The position numbers and the translations under genes are program-made. This document shows positions 16,096 through 24,454 of a DNA stretch of 64,000 nucleotides, piece after piece. The notes beneath the pieces were generated by a model. It worked only from the letters and a program-made list of their open reading frames with translations, had not been told where the DNA came from and did not search any database. The stretch is from assembly GCF_013364355.1 (NCBI RefSeq), contig NZ_CP054931.1, positions 3,534,001 through 3,598,000 of the forward strand, given 5' to 3'. How positions within the stretch are numbered: the first letter of the stretch is position 1; each line of letters opens with the position of its first letter. This DNA is from Stenotrophomonas sp. NA06056 (GTDB lineage: Bacteria; Pseudomonadota; Gammaproteobacteria; Xanthomonadales; Xanthomonadaceae).

Positions 16096-18288
16096 TCACC
16101 AGGACACGGCAAGGCTGGCCGACAGGGTGCGGCCGGGGCTGGTATAGCGGTCCAGAACGGTGCTGGTGGCCGACAGGGTCGAGCCGACGTTGGACCAGTC
16201 GATGTAACGCTTGTCACCCAGGTTGAAGACACCAACGTTGAAGGTTGCGCCCGGAGCGAAGTTCCAGTGCGCCATCAGGTCGGCTACGCCGTAGCCGGCC
16301 GGGCGATAGGCGGTGGTGCTGGCCAGCCGGTCCTTGCGCTTGACGAAGGTGCCGGCCAGTTCGACGCCCCAGGTATCGGTGTCGTACATCAGGCCGACGG
16401 TACCGCGCATCGGATCAACCGAATCCAGCGGCACATCGGCGGTCTTGTTGTCGCCGCGCGACCACGCCACCGCACTGCGCAGCGCCCAGCCCTGCAGCGC
16501 CGGACTGATCTGACCGAAGTCGACGCCGGCCTTCAGTTCGGCGCCGTAGATGCGCGCGTCGGCGATGTTGCGCGACTGGAACACCATCAAGCCCTGCGCG
16601 TTGGTACCCACCAGCGTCTGCGACTCGATGAAGTCCTTGTAGTCGTTGTAGTAGCCACTCAGGCTCACGTACGCCGCCGGGGTCAGGAAGCGCATGCCCA
16701 GCTCGACACCGTCGCTGGTTTCCGGCTTCAGGTCCGGATTGGGAATGGCGGTGTAACCGAAGGCGAAGTTGGTGAAGCCGAGGTTGACGTCGTTGTACGG
16801 CGGCGAGCGGAACCCACGCGAATAGCCCGCGAACAGCGACAGCTCGTCGGTGAAGCGATAGACCAGGCCGAACTTCGGCGACACGCTGGTCTTCTTCAGT
16901 TCGGACACGGCCACGCCCGGATTGTCCTCGGCGAAGATGCTGTCCACGTCCGGCTTCAGTTCGTAGCGGTCCACGCGCACGCCGGGCACCAGCGACAGCT
17001 TGCCGTCGGCCAGGCGCATTTCATCCTGCGCGTACAGGCCCAGCTCGGTGGTCCTGCTGATCGGGAAATCGCGCACGGGGAACGCGTCGGGCAGGATCGT
17101 GGTGCTGACCACGCCGCGGTTGCTGACCTGGTAGCCATCACGCTTCTGGCGGATCTCGGTGCGGGCGCCATCGAAGCCATAGGTCAGCGCGTGTTCGACG
17201 CTGCCGGTGGTGAAGGCCTTGTTGAACACCGCCTGCAGACCATACACGCGCTGGTCGAAACTGAACTCGCGATGGCGGGTGCTGCCATTGGCGCGCGCCT
17301 CATTGGTGCGCTGCCGGGTTTCGCTGTCCTGCGTGTAGACCTGCCAGTGCAGGCTGTCGGCGAAGCCCTTGTCCAGCGCATCCATCTCGTGGGCAAAGGA
17401 CACGCGGGTGCGGTTCTGCGTGTCGCGCGCCTTCATGCCGGTGGTGGTGGTGCGGTCGATCGCGGACAACACTTCGGTATCGGTGTTGTCTTCGTTGCCT
17501 TCCACGGTCAGGCGGAAGCGCTGGTCTTCGCTGGGTGCATAGACCAGCTTGGCCAGGCCGCTGCGACCATCACGGTCCTGCGGGTTGGCCGCCGTACGCG
17601 TGTTGTCGTTGCTGCGCACGTTGCCCTTGTTGTCGGTTTCCTGGCCCTGGCGGTGGTTGATGTTGACCATGCCGCTCCAGTGCTCGCCACCGAAGGCGCT
17701 GGTCACGCCGCCGAGCAGGCCCTTCCACTCGCCGTCGTAGCCGAACTTCAGGCCGACGTAGCTGTCCTTGCCATCCTTCAGGTAATCCGCAGGGTCCTTG
17801 GTGACGAAGGCAACCACGCCGCCGAGTGCGTCCGAACCATACAGCGAGCTGGCCGGGCCGCGCACGATCTCCACGCGCTTGAGCGTGTCCAGGTCGGTGA
17901 AGTTGCGGTTGGCGTTGGAAAACGAGCCGATGTTGAAACTGGTCGGCATGGCGATGCCATCGGTCTGGATGCGCACGCGGTTGCCGTCCAGGCCGCGGAT
18001 GCGGATGCTGCCCAGGCCGAAGCGCGTAGCGCTGCGGCTGACCGACAGGCCCGGCTCGTAGCGGACCAGATCCTTGATGTCCTGCACCAGCTGCCGGTCC
18101 ATCTGCTCGCGGTCGATCACATCGACGGTGGCGGCGACATCGCTGACCGCACGTTCGGTACGGGTGGCGGTGACCTGCACGCGATCAAACTCGCGCGCGT
18201 CGGGCGCGGCATCGGCAGCAGCATGGGCGGACAGCGGCAGGGCCATCCACAAGGCAATGGAAAGGGCAGTCGGGCGGGTCATCGGCAT
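16096..18288 (-). CDS. TonB-dependent heme/hemoglobin receptor
   Basis: A 730-residue outer-membrane receptor. A signal peptide (about 1-24) is followed by a TonB-box-like segment (FDRVQVTATR), a plug domain (VDVIDREQMDRQLVQDIKDLVRYEPG, then RIRGLDGNRVRIQTDGI) and a 22-strand barrel ending in the aromatic LAVSW. The segments GFRSPPYNDVN and NPDLKPE resemble the FRAP and NPNL boxes of heme receptors. It lies 146 bases after hemP and four bases before the next gene. A stem (18375-18381 with 18419-18425) in the gap after hemP could moderate read-through. Control by Fur is likely from the operator upstream of hemP. Confidence 0.93.
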   Translation of the reverse strand: MPMTRPTALSIALWMALPLSAHAAADAAPDAREFDRVQVTATRTERAVSDVAATVDVIDREQMDRQLVQDIKDLVRYEPGLSVSRSATRFGLGSIRIRGLDGNRVRIQTDGIAMPTSFNIGSFSNANRNFTDLDTLKRVEIVRGPASSLYGSDALGGVVAFVTKDPADYLKDGKDSYVGLKFGYDGEWKGLLGGVTSAFGGEHWSGMVNINHRQGQETDNKGNVRSNDNTRTAANPQDRDGRSGLAKLVYAPSEDQRFRLTVEGNEDNTDTEVLSAIDRTTTTGMKARDTQNRTRVSFAHEMDALDKGFADSLHWQVYTQDSETRQRTNEARANGSTRHREFSFDQRVYGLQAVFNKAFTTGSVEHALTYGFDGARTEIRQKRDGYQVSNRGVVSTTILPDAFPVRDFPISRTTELGLYAQDEMRLADGKLSLVPGVRVDRYELKPDVDSIFAEDNPGVAVSELKKTSVSPKFGLVYRFTDELSLFAGYSRGFRSPPYNDVNLGFTNFAFGYTAIPNPDLKPETSDGVELGMRFLTPAAYVSLSGYYNDYKDFIESQTLVGTNAQGLMVFQSRNIADARIYGAELKAGVDFGQISPALQGWALRSAVAWSRGDNKTADVPLDSVDPMRGTVGLMYDTDTWGVELAGTFVKRKDRLASTTAYRPAGYGVADLMAHWNFAPGATFNVGVFNLGDKRYIDWSNVGSTLSATSTVLDRYTSPGRTLSASLAVSW

Positions 18289-18434
18289 CGTTCGGTCAGG
18301 CAGGGGAACCCCCGGCCACCGCCACGCCCAGCAGGCATGAACGGTAGACCGAGGGGGAGAGAGCAGGAGCGGACGGGTCGCCCACCCTGCCGGCGCTGCC
18401 GACAGGAGGGAGGGAGGCAGGCGACCAGACCGCG

Positions 18435-18635
18435 TTACTTGGTCAGGATCAGCTTGTCGTTGCTGGTATGACGCAGACGGTAGAAGCGGTCACCGTGCTG
18501 GATCAGGATTTCACGACGGCCCTTGAGCAGAGCTTCGCTGTCGATGACCTCTTCCGGCGGAACGACACGAACCGGGCGGTCGCGGAGGGTCAGCGTTTCG
18601 GGGCGCAGCAGTACAGGTTGAGCATTCATGAGCAT
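18435..18635 (-). CDS. hemP: Hemin uptake protein HemP
   Basis: A 66-residue protein whose C-terminal half is the HemP signature: ALLKGRREILIQHGDRFYRLR then a LILTK end. HemP proteins are small cytoplasmic proteins encoded next to heme receptors; some are needed to express or use the receptor, and the mechanism is not settled. Two ATGs (18635 and 18629) are possible and neither has a clear Shine-Dalgarno sequence. It is the first gene of the heme locus and lies directly behind the Fur-type site and an AT-rich promoter. Confidence 0.92.
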   Translation of the reverse strand: MLMNAQPVLLRPETLTLRDRPVRVVPPEEVIDSEALLKGRREILIQHGDRFYRLRHTSNDKLILTK

Positions 18636-18661
18636 CTGGACTCGTGCGAGGGACGAGTTAA

Positions 18662-18701
18662 ATGATAATGATTCTCAGTTGACAATCAACAATCATTCTC
18701 A
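18662..18701 (-). promoter_or_regulatory. hemP promoter with overlapping Fur boxes
   Basis: TGATAATGATTCTCA (18663-18677) matches 14 of 15 positions of the 7-1-7 Fur inverted repeat. A weaker match (11 of 15) lies at 18687-18701. On the minus strand TTGATT (18889 is not meant; the hexamer is 18684-18689 read in reverse) and TATCAT (18662-18667 read in reverse), 16 bases apart, make a good sigma-70 promoter. The strong box covers the -10 and the spacer, as expected for iron repression. Confidence 0.85.
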
Positions 18702-18780
18702 ACTTAGTTGATGGAATTAATGATCGAAATTGAAAATTCGATAGCTTTCATCTATCGACTACGCCGTTGCGGGGAACAGA

Positions 18781-18810
18781 AGGGCCGCCCAAGCGTGGGC
18801 TCGGCCCTAC
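18781..18810 (-). repeat. SMAG-type palindrome, GGGCCG variant
   Basis: An inverted SMAG variant ending in CTAC, with an imperfect stem AGGGCCG-CCC / GGGCTCGGCCCT. It lies 16 bases beyond the aldo/keto reductase stop and may mark the end of that transcript. Confidence 0.7.
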
Positions 18811-18826
18811 AACCTGTCCTCGGTCC

Positions 18827-19798
18827 TCAGGCGAATACGGCGTCCACCTGCGCCCAACCAACGTCGTCCACCTGTGCCAGCACGTCCAGCGCCTGCAGGT
18901 TCTGCAGCAGCTGGCTGACCCGGCTGGCGCCGAGGATCACACTGGAGACGTTGGGATTGCGCAGGCACCAGGCGATGGCCAGGCTGGCCGGGGCGTGTCC
19001 CAGCTCGCGGGCCACTGCACTGAAGCGGCGTACCTGGGCCAGGCGCGCATCGGCGTTGTCGCCCAGCACCAGGTCCTGCAGCCAGCCCATGCCTTCGCGG
19101 CCCAGCCGCGCATCGGCCGGGACGCCGTCGTCGTACTTGCCGCTCAGCAGGCCGGAGGCCAGTGGCGAGAAGATGGTGGTGCCGAGCCCGGCGGTGGCAT
19201 ACAGCGGCGCGTACTCCACTTCCACCCGCTGCCGGTGCAACAGGTTGTATTGCGGCTGCTCCATCGACGGCGCCTGCAGGTTGTGGCGCGCGGCGATGTC
19301 CACCGCTTCCTGGATCTGGTTGGCCGACCATTCCGAGGTGCCCCAGTACAGCACCTTGCCCTGCCGGACCAGGGTATCCATGGCATGCACCGTCTCAGCG
19401 ATCGGGGCGTCCGGATCCGGGCGATGGCAGTAATAAAGGTCCAGGTAGTCCACCCGCAGGCGCTTGAGCGCGGCGTGGCAGGCGTCGGTCACATGCTTGC
19501 GCGACAGCCCGCGCTGGGTCGGCCGCGGGTCCTTGGCACTGCCGAAGAACACCTTGCTGGAGACGCAGAAACCATCGCGCGGCAGCCGCAGGTCGGCGAT
19601 CACATCGCCCATCACCTGCTCGGCGCGGCCGTTGGCATAGCCCTCGGCGTTGTCGAAGAAGTTGATGCCATGGTCCCAGGCCGCCGCCACCAGGTTGCGC
19701 GCCTCATCGCGCGGCACCTGGTCGCCGAAGGTCACCCAGGCGCCGAAGGACAGGGCGGAAATCGGCAGGCCGGTGGAGCCAAGGCGACGGTAGAGCAT
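18827..19798 (-). CDS. Aldo/keto reductase, potassium-channel beta-subunit-like
   Basis: A 323-residue NADPH-dependent oxidoreductase with a TIM-barrel fold. The catalytic tetrad is readable: Asp and Tyr in FFDNAEGYANG, Lys in VSSKVFFG and His in LYYCHRPDPD. The C-terminal cofactor region VSSVILGASRVSQLLQNLQAL is also typical. The sequence fits the branch with Kv-beta and YghZ proteins. The physiological substrate is unknown. ATG 19798 is the natural start (MLYRRLGSTGL); the upstream open frame is not conserved family sequence. It is a single gene, divergent from the nucleoside transporter. Confidence 0.93.
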   Translation of the reverse strand: MLYRRLGSTGLPISALSFGAWVTFGDQVPRDEARNLVAAAWDHGINFFDNAEGYANGRAEQVMGDVIADLRLPRDGFCVSSKVFFGSAKDPRPTQRGLSRKHVTDACHAALKRLRVDYLDLYYCHRPDPDAPIAETVHAMDTLVRQGKVLYWGTSEWSANQIQEAVDIAARHNLQAPSMEQPQYNLLHRQRVEVEYAPLYATAGLGTTIFSPLASGLLSGKYDDGVPADARLGREGMGWLQDLVLGDNADARLAQVRRFSAVARELGHAPASLAIAWCLRNPNVSSVILGASRVSQLLQNLQALDVLAQVDDVGWAQVDAVFA

Positions 19799-19991
19799 GC
19801 GATTCTCCTGCTGCGGGCCCGCATACGGGCCGGGATCAAGCCACCATTCTACCTGTCCGGGCAGGCGCAACCCCTTGCTGTTGCTGGCCTGATCGGAGCC
19901 GATGGCCGCGCGCAGACGGCTTTTCCTTGCTCCGGCCCCGGCCCTGCACTAGGCTTCCCGTTTTTCGCGACGCCCCAGGGGAGTCACTCAG

Positions 19992-21290
19992 ATGGTCGAA
20001 GGTTTGGGCAGGATCGGCTTCGGCCTGTTCGGTTTGGCGGTGCTGATCGGCATCACCTGGCTGTTTTCCAACAACAAGCGTGCGGTGGACTGGAAGCTGG
20101 TCGCCACCGGCATCACCCTGCAGATCGCATTTGCGGCACTGGTGATCCTGGTACCGGGCGGGCGCGACGTGTTCGATGCGCTGGGCCAGGGCTTCGTGAA
20201 GGTGCTGAGCTTCGTCAACGAGGGCTCAAGCTTCATCTTCGGCTCGTTGATGGACACCAAGAACTACGGCTTCATCTTCGCCTTCCAGGTGCTGCCGACG
20301 ATCATCTTCTTCTCGGCGCTGATGGGGGTCATGTACCACCTCAATGTCATGCAGGCGATCGTGCGGGTGATGGCCTGGTCGATCACCAAGGTGATGCGCG
20401 TGTCCGGTGCGGAAACCACCAGCGTCTGCGCCAGCGTGTTCATCGGCCAGACCGAGGCACCGCTGACGGTGCGTCCGTACATCGCCAAGATGACCCAGTC
20501 CGAGCTGCTGACGATGATGATCGGCGGCATGGCGCACATCGCCGGCGGCGTGCTGGCGGCCTACGTGGGCATGCTCGGCGGCGGCGACCCGGTGCAGCAG
20601 GCGTTCTACGCCAAGCACCTGCTGGCAGCCAGCATCATGGCCGCGCCAGCCACCCTGGTCGTGGCCAAGCTGCTGATTCCGGAAACCGGCACCCCGCTCA
20701 CCCGCGGCACGGTGAAGATGGAAGTGGAGAAGACCTCCAGCAACATCATCGACGCGGCCGCCGCCGGCGCCGGTGACGGCCTGAAGCTGGCGCTGAACAT
20801 CGGCGCGATGCTGCTGGCCTTCATCGCCCTGATCGCGCTGCTCAATGCGCCGCTGACCTGGTTCGGCGAAGTCACCGGCCTGGCGGCGGCGATCGGCAAG
20901 CCGACCGACCTGTCGACCATCTTCGGCTACGTGCTGGCCCCGATCGCCTGGGTGATCGGCACCCCGTGGGCCGACGCCACCACCGTGGGTTCGCTGATCG
21001 GCCAGAAGGTCGTGATCAACGAGTTCGTCGCCTACACCGAACTGTCGCGTATCGTGAACGGCCAGGTGCCGGGCATGAGCCTGTCCGACGAAGGTCGCCT
21101 GATTGCCACCTACGCGCTGTGCGGCTTCGCCAATTTCAGCTCGATCGCGATCCAGATTGGCGGCATTGGCGGGTTGGCACCGGAACGACGCCATGACCTG
21201 GCCAAGTTCGGCCTGCGCGCGGTGCTGGGCGGTACCATCGCCACCTTCATGACGGCTACCATCGCCGGCGTGCTGACGCATTTCAGCTGA
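19992..21290 (+). CDS. Concentrative nucleoside transporter, NupC family
   Basis: A 432-residue inner-membrane symporter that imports nucleosides with protons or sodium. Family landmarks: the N-terminal gate and pore segments, GFIFAFQVLPTIIFFSALMGV, the binding-site stretch SVFIGQTEAPLTVRPYI, and the later NEFVAYTEL and ALCGFANFSSIAIQIGGIGG motifs. The start is preceded by AGGGGAG. A PfkB-type kinase follows after 25 bases on the same strand and would phosphorylate the imported compound, so the two form a salvage operon. The exact nucleoside range is not visible. Confidence 0.95.
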   Translation: MVEGLGRIGFGLFGLAVLIGITWLFSNNKRAVDWKLVATGITLQIAFAALVILVPGGRDVFDALGQGFVKVLSFVNEGSSFIFGSLMDTKNYGFIFAFQVLPTIIFFSALMGVMYHLNVMQAIVRVMAWSITKVMRVSGAETTSVCASVFIGQTEAPLTVRPYIAKMTQSELLTMMIGGMAHIAGGVLAAYVGMLGGGDPVQQAFYAKHLLAASIMAAPATLVVAKLLIPETGTPLTRGTVKMEVEKTSSNIIDAAAAGAGDGLKLALNIGAMLLAFIALIALLNAPLTWFGEVTGLAAAIGKPTDLSTIFGYVLAPIAWVIGTPWADATTVGSLIGQKVVINEFVAYTELSRIVNGQVPGMSLSDEGRLIATYALCGFANFSSIAIQIGGIGGLAPERRHDLAKFGLRAVLGGTIATFMTATIAGVLTHFS

Positions 21291-21315
21291 ACCCTTGTTT
21301 GAGAAAAGATTCCCT

Positions 21316-22281
21316 ATGAGCAGCAGTGTCGTTGTCGTCGGTTCCTTCAATGTCGATCACGTGTGGCGGTGCGAGTCGCTGCCGGCGCCGGGTGCGACCA
21401 TTGCCGGCCGCTACAGCACCGGCCCGGGTGGCAAGGGCTTCAACCAGGCCGTGGCCGCCTGCCGTGCCGGCGCTGACACCAGCTTCCTGTGTGCGCTGGG
21501 TGACGACGCCGGTGGTGCCACCGCCCGTGACCTGGCCGCGCAGGATGGTTTCGCGCTGATCGCCGAAGCCAGCAGCGAACCGACCGGCACCGCCGGCATC
21601 TACGTTGATGCCCGTGGCCGCAACACCATCGTCATCGGTCCGGGTGCCAACGCGGCGCTGGGCACCGACTTCGTGCAGCAACAGCAGGCCCTGCTGACCG
21701 GTGCCAAGGTGGTGCTGGCGCAGCTGGAATCGCCGGTGCAGACCATCGAAGCGGCACTGGCCGTGGCCCGCGAGGCCGGTGTCACCACCGTGCTCAACAC
21801 CGCCCCGGCCGATGCGCCCTCGACCATCGGCCTGCTCAAGCTGGCCGACGTGATCACCCCGAACGAGACCGAGTTCGCTTCCCTGCTCGGCCGTCATGTC
21901 GGTGAACGCGTTGATGCCAATGACGTCGCCGCGCTGGACGGTGCCAGCCTGCATGCGCTGTGCCGCAAGCTGGTCGGCAACGGCACCGTGGTGGTCACGC
22001 TGGGTTCGGTGGGCGTGTTCGTGTCGCACGCCGACGAACACCTGCGTGGCGACACCCAGCCGTACTACCGCGTGGGTGCCGAGCAGGTGCAGGCGATCGA
22101 CACCACCGGTGCCGGTGATGCCTTCAACGGTGCGCTGGCTGCATCGCTGGCGCAGGTGGCCGATGCCCCGTTCGCCCGCCACGTGCGCTTCGCCAACCAG
22201 TTCGCCGGTCGCTCCACCGAGAAGGAAGGCGCCGCCGCCGCGATGCCGCGCTTCACCCCGGCCGATGCGGAAGTGAAATAA
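21316..22281 (+). CDS. PfkB-family carbohydrate/nucleoside kinase (ribokinase-like)
   Basis: A 321-residue kinase of the ribokinase family. It has the N-terminal GSFNVDHVWRC segment, the PfkB signature GPGGKGFNQAVAA and the catalytic anion-hole motif DTTGAGDAFNGALA. The overall sequence is ribokinase-like, but the operon partner is a nucleoside transporter, so nucleosides (for example inosine or adenosine) are as plausible a substrate as ribose. The ATG at 21316 is preceded by GAGAAAAGA. A strong terminator closes the operon 27 bases after the stop. Confidence 0.9.
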   Translation: MSSSVVVVGSFNVDHVWRCESLPAPGATIAGRYSTGPGGKGFNQAVAACRAGADTSFLCALGDDAGGATARDLAAQDGFALIAEASSEPTGTAGIYVDARGRNTIVIGPGANAALGTDFVQQQQALLTGAKVVLAQLESPVQTIEAALAVAREAGVTTVLNTAPADAPSTIGLLKLADVITPNETEFASLLGRHVGERVDANDVAALDGASLHALCRKLVGNGTVVVTLGSVGVFVSHADEHLRGDTQPYYRVGAEQVQAIDTTGAGDAFNGALAASLAQVADAPFARHVRFANQFAGRSTEKEGAAAAMPRFTPADAEVK

Positions 22282-22308
22282 CGCTCATCCCCGCGGGGAT
22301 GATGATCG

Positions 22309-22339
22309 GGCCCGGGCATGCAGATGCCCGGGCCTTTTC
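22309..22339 (+). terminator. Intrinsic terminator of transporter-kinase operon
   Basis: An 11-base perfect stem GGCCCGGGCAT / ATGCCCGGGCC with a GCAG loop, followed by TTTTC. It starts 27 bases after the PfkB kinase stop codon. Confidence 0.92.
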
Positions 22340-22359
22340 ACGTTCATGGGCAAGGCTCC

Positions 22360-22451
22360 ATCCACGCATGGCGTGGATCTACCAGGACGCGGGGCGCGAA
22401 GGCCCCATCCGCGCGGGTCGGGCGCGCAGTAGATCCACGCCATGCGTGGAT
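22360..22451. repeat. SMAG pair, inverted
   Basis: An inverted copy (22360-22382, ending CTAC) faces a direct copy (22429-22451, starting GTAG) across a 46-base GC-rich loop. The two can also pair with each other. They lie between the operon terminator and dusB. Confidence 0.9.
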
Positions 22452-22620
22452 GGGGCCTTACCGGTACACCCAGCCGATCACCATCGCCTGCCCTTGGGGG
22501 CGACGGAAGCAACCGTCAAGCATCTGCTGATGCCCGTCCGGCATGAGGTCGGTCCGGATGGGCCTGAACCGGCAGTCCGCCAACCCGGCCGGGGCGCCGC
22601 CCGCGCCCTACAATGGGCGC

Positions 22621-23616
22621 ATGCAGATCGGCCCGTACTCCATTGCCCCCAACGTCGTGCTGGCGCCCATGGCCGGTGTCACCGACAAGCCCTTCCGCCT
22701 GCTGTGCAAACGGCTGGGCGCAGGCCTGGCCGCCTCGGAAATGACGATCAGCGACCCGCGCTTCTGGAACACGCGCAAGTCGATCCATCGCATGGACCAT
22801 GACGGCGAGCCGGCACCGATCAGCGTGCAGATCGCAGGCACCGAGCCGCAGCAGCTGGCCGAGGCCGCGCGCTACAACGTCGACCATGGCGCGCAGATCA
22901 TCGACATCAACATGGGCTGCCCGGCCAAGAAGGTGTGCAACGCCTGGGCCGGCTCGGCGCTGATGCGCGATGAACAGCTGGTGGCGCGCATCCTTGAAGC
23001 GGTGGTCAACGCGGTGGACGTGCCGGTCACCCTGAAGATCCGCACCGGCTGGGACTGCGACCATCGCAATGGTCCGGTGATCGCCCGCATCGCCGAGGCC
23101 AGCGGCATCGCCGCACTGGCCGTGCATGGCCGCACCCGCGACCAGCACTACACCGGCCAGGCCGAGTACGCCACGATCGGCGAGATCAAGGCCGCACTGC
23201 GCATTCCGGTAATCGCCAACGGCGATATCGATTCACCGCAGAAGGCTGCGTTCGTACTGAAGCAGACCGGCGTGGACGCGGTAATGATCGGCCGCTCCGC
23301 ACAGGGCCGGCCGTGGATCTTCCGCGAGGTGGCGCATTACCTGGCCACCGGCCAGGAACTGCCGCCGCCGTCACTGGCCGAAGTGCGCGACATCCTGCTC
23401 GGCCATCTGCACGCGCTGCATGATTTCTACGGCGAACCGCAGGGCGTGCGCATCGCGCGCAAGCACCTGGGCTGGTACGCCAAGGACCGGCCGGAGAATG
23501 CCGCGTTCCGCGCGGTGGTCAACCGTGCTGAAGATCCGGCCAGCCAGATCGCGCTGACCACCGATTATTTCGACCGCCTGATCGCTGGGGAACCGGCGAT
23601 GTCTTCTGCTGCCTGA
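22621..23616 (+). CDS. dusB: tRNA-dihydrouridine synthase B
   Basis: A 331-residue FMN enzyme that reduces uridines in the tRNA D-loop. The flavin-binding start APMAGVTDKPFR, the catalytic NMGCPAKKV (Cys100), the HGRTRDQHYTG segment and NGDIDSPQKA are all typical. The next residues after KKV are CNAWAGSAL, so a second cysteine lies six residues on from the catalytic one. ATG 22621 fits the DusB N-terminus (MQIGPYSI); the longer frame upstream has no family sequence. In E. coli dusB is followed by fis; here a methyltransferase gene follows after ten bases. Confidence 0.94.
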   Translation: MQIGPYSIAPNVVLAPMAGVTDKPFRLLCKRLGAGLAASEMTISDPRFWNTRKSIHRMDHDGEPAPISVQIAGTEPQQLAEAARYNVDHGAQIIDINMGCPAKKVCNAWAGSALMRDEQLVARILEAVVNAVDVPVTLKIRTGWDCDHRNGPVIARIAEASGIAALAVHGRTRDQHYTGQAEYATIGEIKAALRIPVIANGDIDSPQKAAFVLKQTGVDAVMIGRSAQGRPWIFREVAHYLATGQELPPPSLAEVRDILLGHLHALHDFYGEPQGVRIARKHLGWYAKDRPENAAFRAVVNRAEDPASQIALTTDYFDRLIAGEPAMSSAA

Positions 23617-23626
23617 GCCCGCAATC

Positions 23627-24454
23627 ATGACCCCGCCGATTTCTTCCCCGACCTACCTGCACGGGTTCTCCGGCACCGAGCAGCAGCGCCTGATGACCCA
23701 GGCGCGCCTGCTGGAATCGAGCATCTTCGGCCAGATCGATTACAGCGGCGCAAAGCGCCTGCTGGAAGTCGGCAGCGGCGTGGGTGCACAGACCGAGATC
23801 CTGCTGCGCCGCTTCCCCGAGCTGCACGTGACGGGTGTGGACCTGAGCGAGACCCAGCTGGAAACGGCGCGGGAGAATCTGGCGCGCACGCCGTGGTGCA
23901 GCGACCGTTACACGCTGCAGCAGGCCGATGCCGGCGAACTGCCGTTCGAGGCGCGCACCTTCGATGCGGCCTTCCTGTGCTGGGTGCTGGAACACGTGCC
24001 CTCGCCCGCGCGCGTGCTGAGTGAAGTGCGCCGCGTGCTGGCCCCGGGCTCGCCGGTCTACATCACCGAGGTGATGAATGCTTCGTTCCTGCTTGATCCG
24101 TATTCGCCGCACATCTGGCGCTACTGGATGGCCTTCAATGATTTCCAGTACGACCACGGCGGTGATCCGTTCGTCGGCGCCAAGCTCGGCAACCTGCTGC
24201 TGGCCGGCGGCTTCCGCGACGTGCACACCGAGATCAAGACCATCCACCTGGACAACCGTGAACCGGCGCGTCGCAAGACGATGATCGCGTTCTGGGAACA
24301 GCTGCTGCTTTCGGCGGCCGATCAGCTGCTGCAGGCCGGCACGGTGGACGAAGAAACCGTTGAAGGCATGCGCCGCGAGTTCCGGCTGGTGCAGAACGAT
24401 CCGAACGCGGTGTTCTTCTATTCGTTCGTGCAGGGCCGCGCGACGGTGTATTGA
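23627..24454 (+). CDS. Class I SAM-dependent methyltransferase
   Basis: A 275-residue Rossmann-fold methyltransferase. Motif I is RLLEVGSGVGAQTEILL (about 45-60). The acidic end of strand two is VTGVDLSETQL, motif post-I is QADAGELPFEARTFDAAF, and a loop HVPSPARVLSEVRRVLAPG matches UbiE/small-molecule types. The C-terminal 90 residues are helical with a Trp/Tyr-rich patch (IWRYWMAFNDFQYDHGG) that may bind the substrate, which is unknown. It is probably co-transcribed with dusB (10-base gap). Its last two codons (TAT TGA) form the left edge of the tandem array that follows. Confidence 0.88.
   Translation: MTPPISSPTYLHGFSGTEQQRLMTQARLLESSIFGQIDYSGAKRLLEVGSGVGAQTEILLRRFPELHVTGVDLSETQLETARENLARTPWCSDRYTLQQADAGELPFEARTFDAAFLCWVLEHVPSPARVLSEVRRVLAPGSPVYITEVMNASFLLDPYSPHIWRYWMAFNDFQYDHGGDPFVGAKLGNLLLAGGFRDVHTEIKTIHLDNREPARRKTMIAFWEQLLLSAADQLLQAGTVDEETVEGMRREFRLVQNDPNAVFFYSFVQGRATVY

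Noticed and set aside
15298..18471. A 1,057-codon plus-strand open frame opposite the TonB receptor
   Set aside because: It is antisense to the receptor, with the Arg/Ala/His-rich composition typical of GC-rich shadow frames and no recognisable domain.
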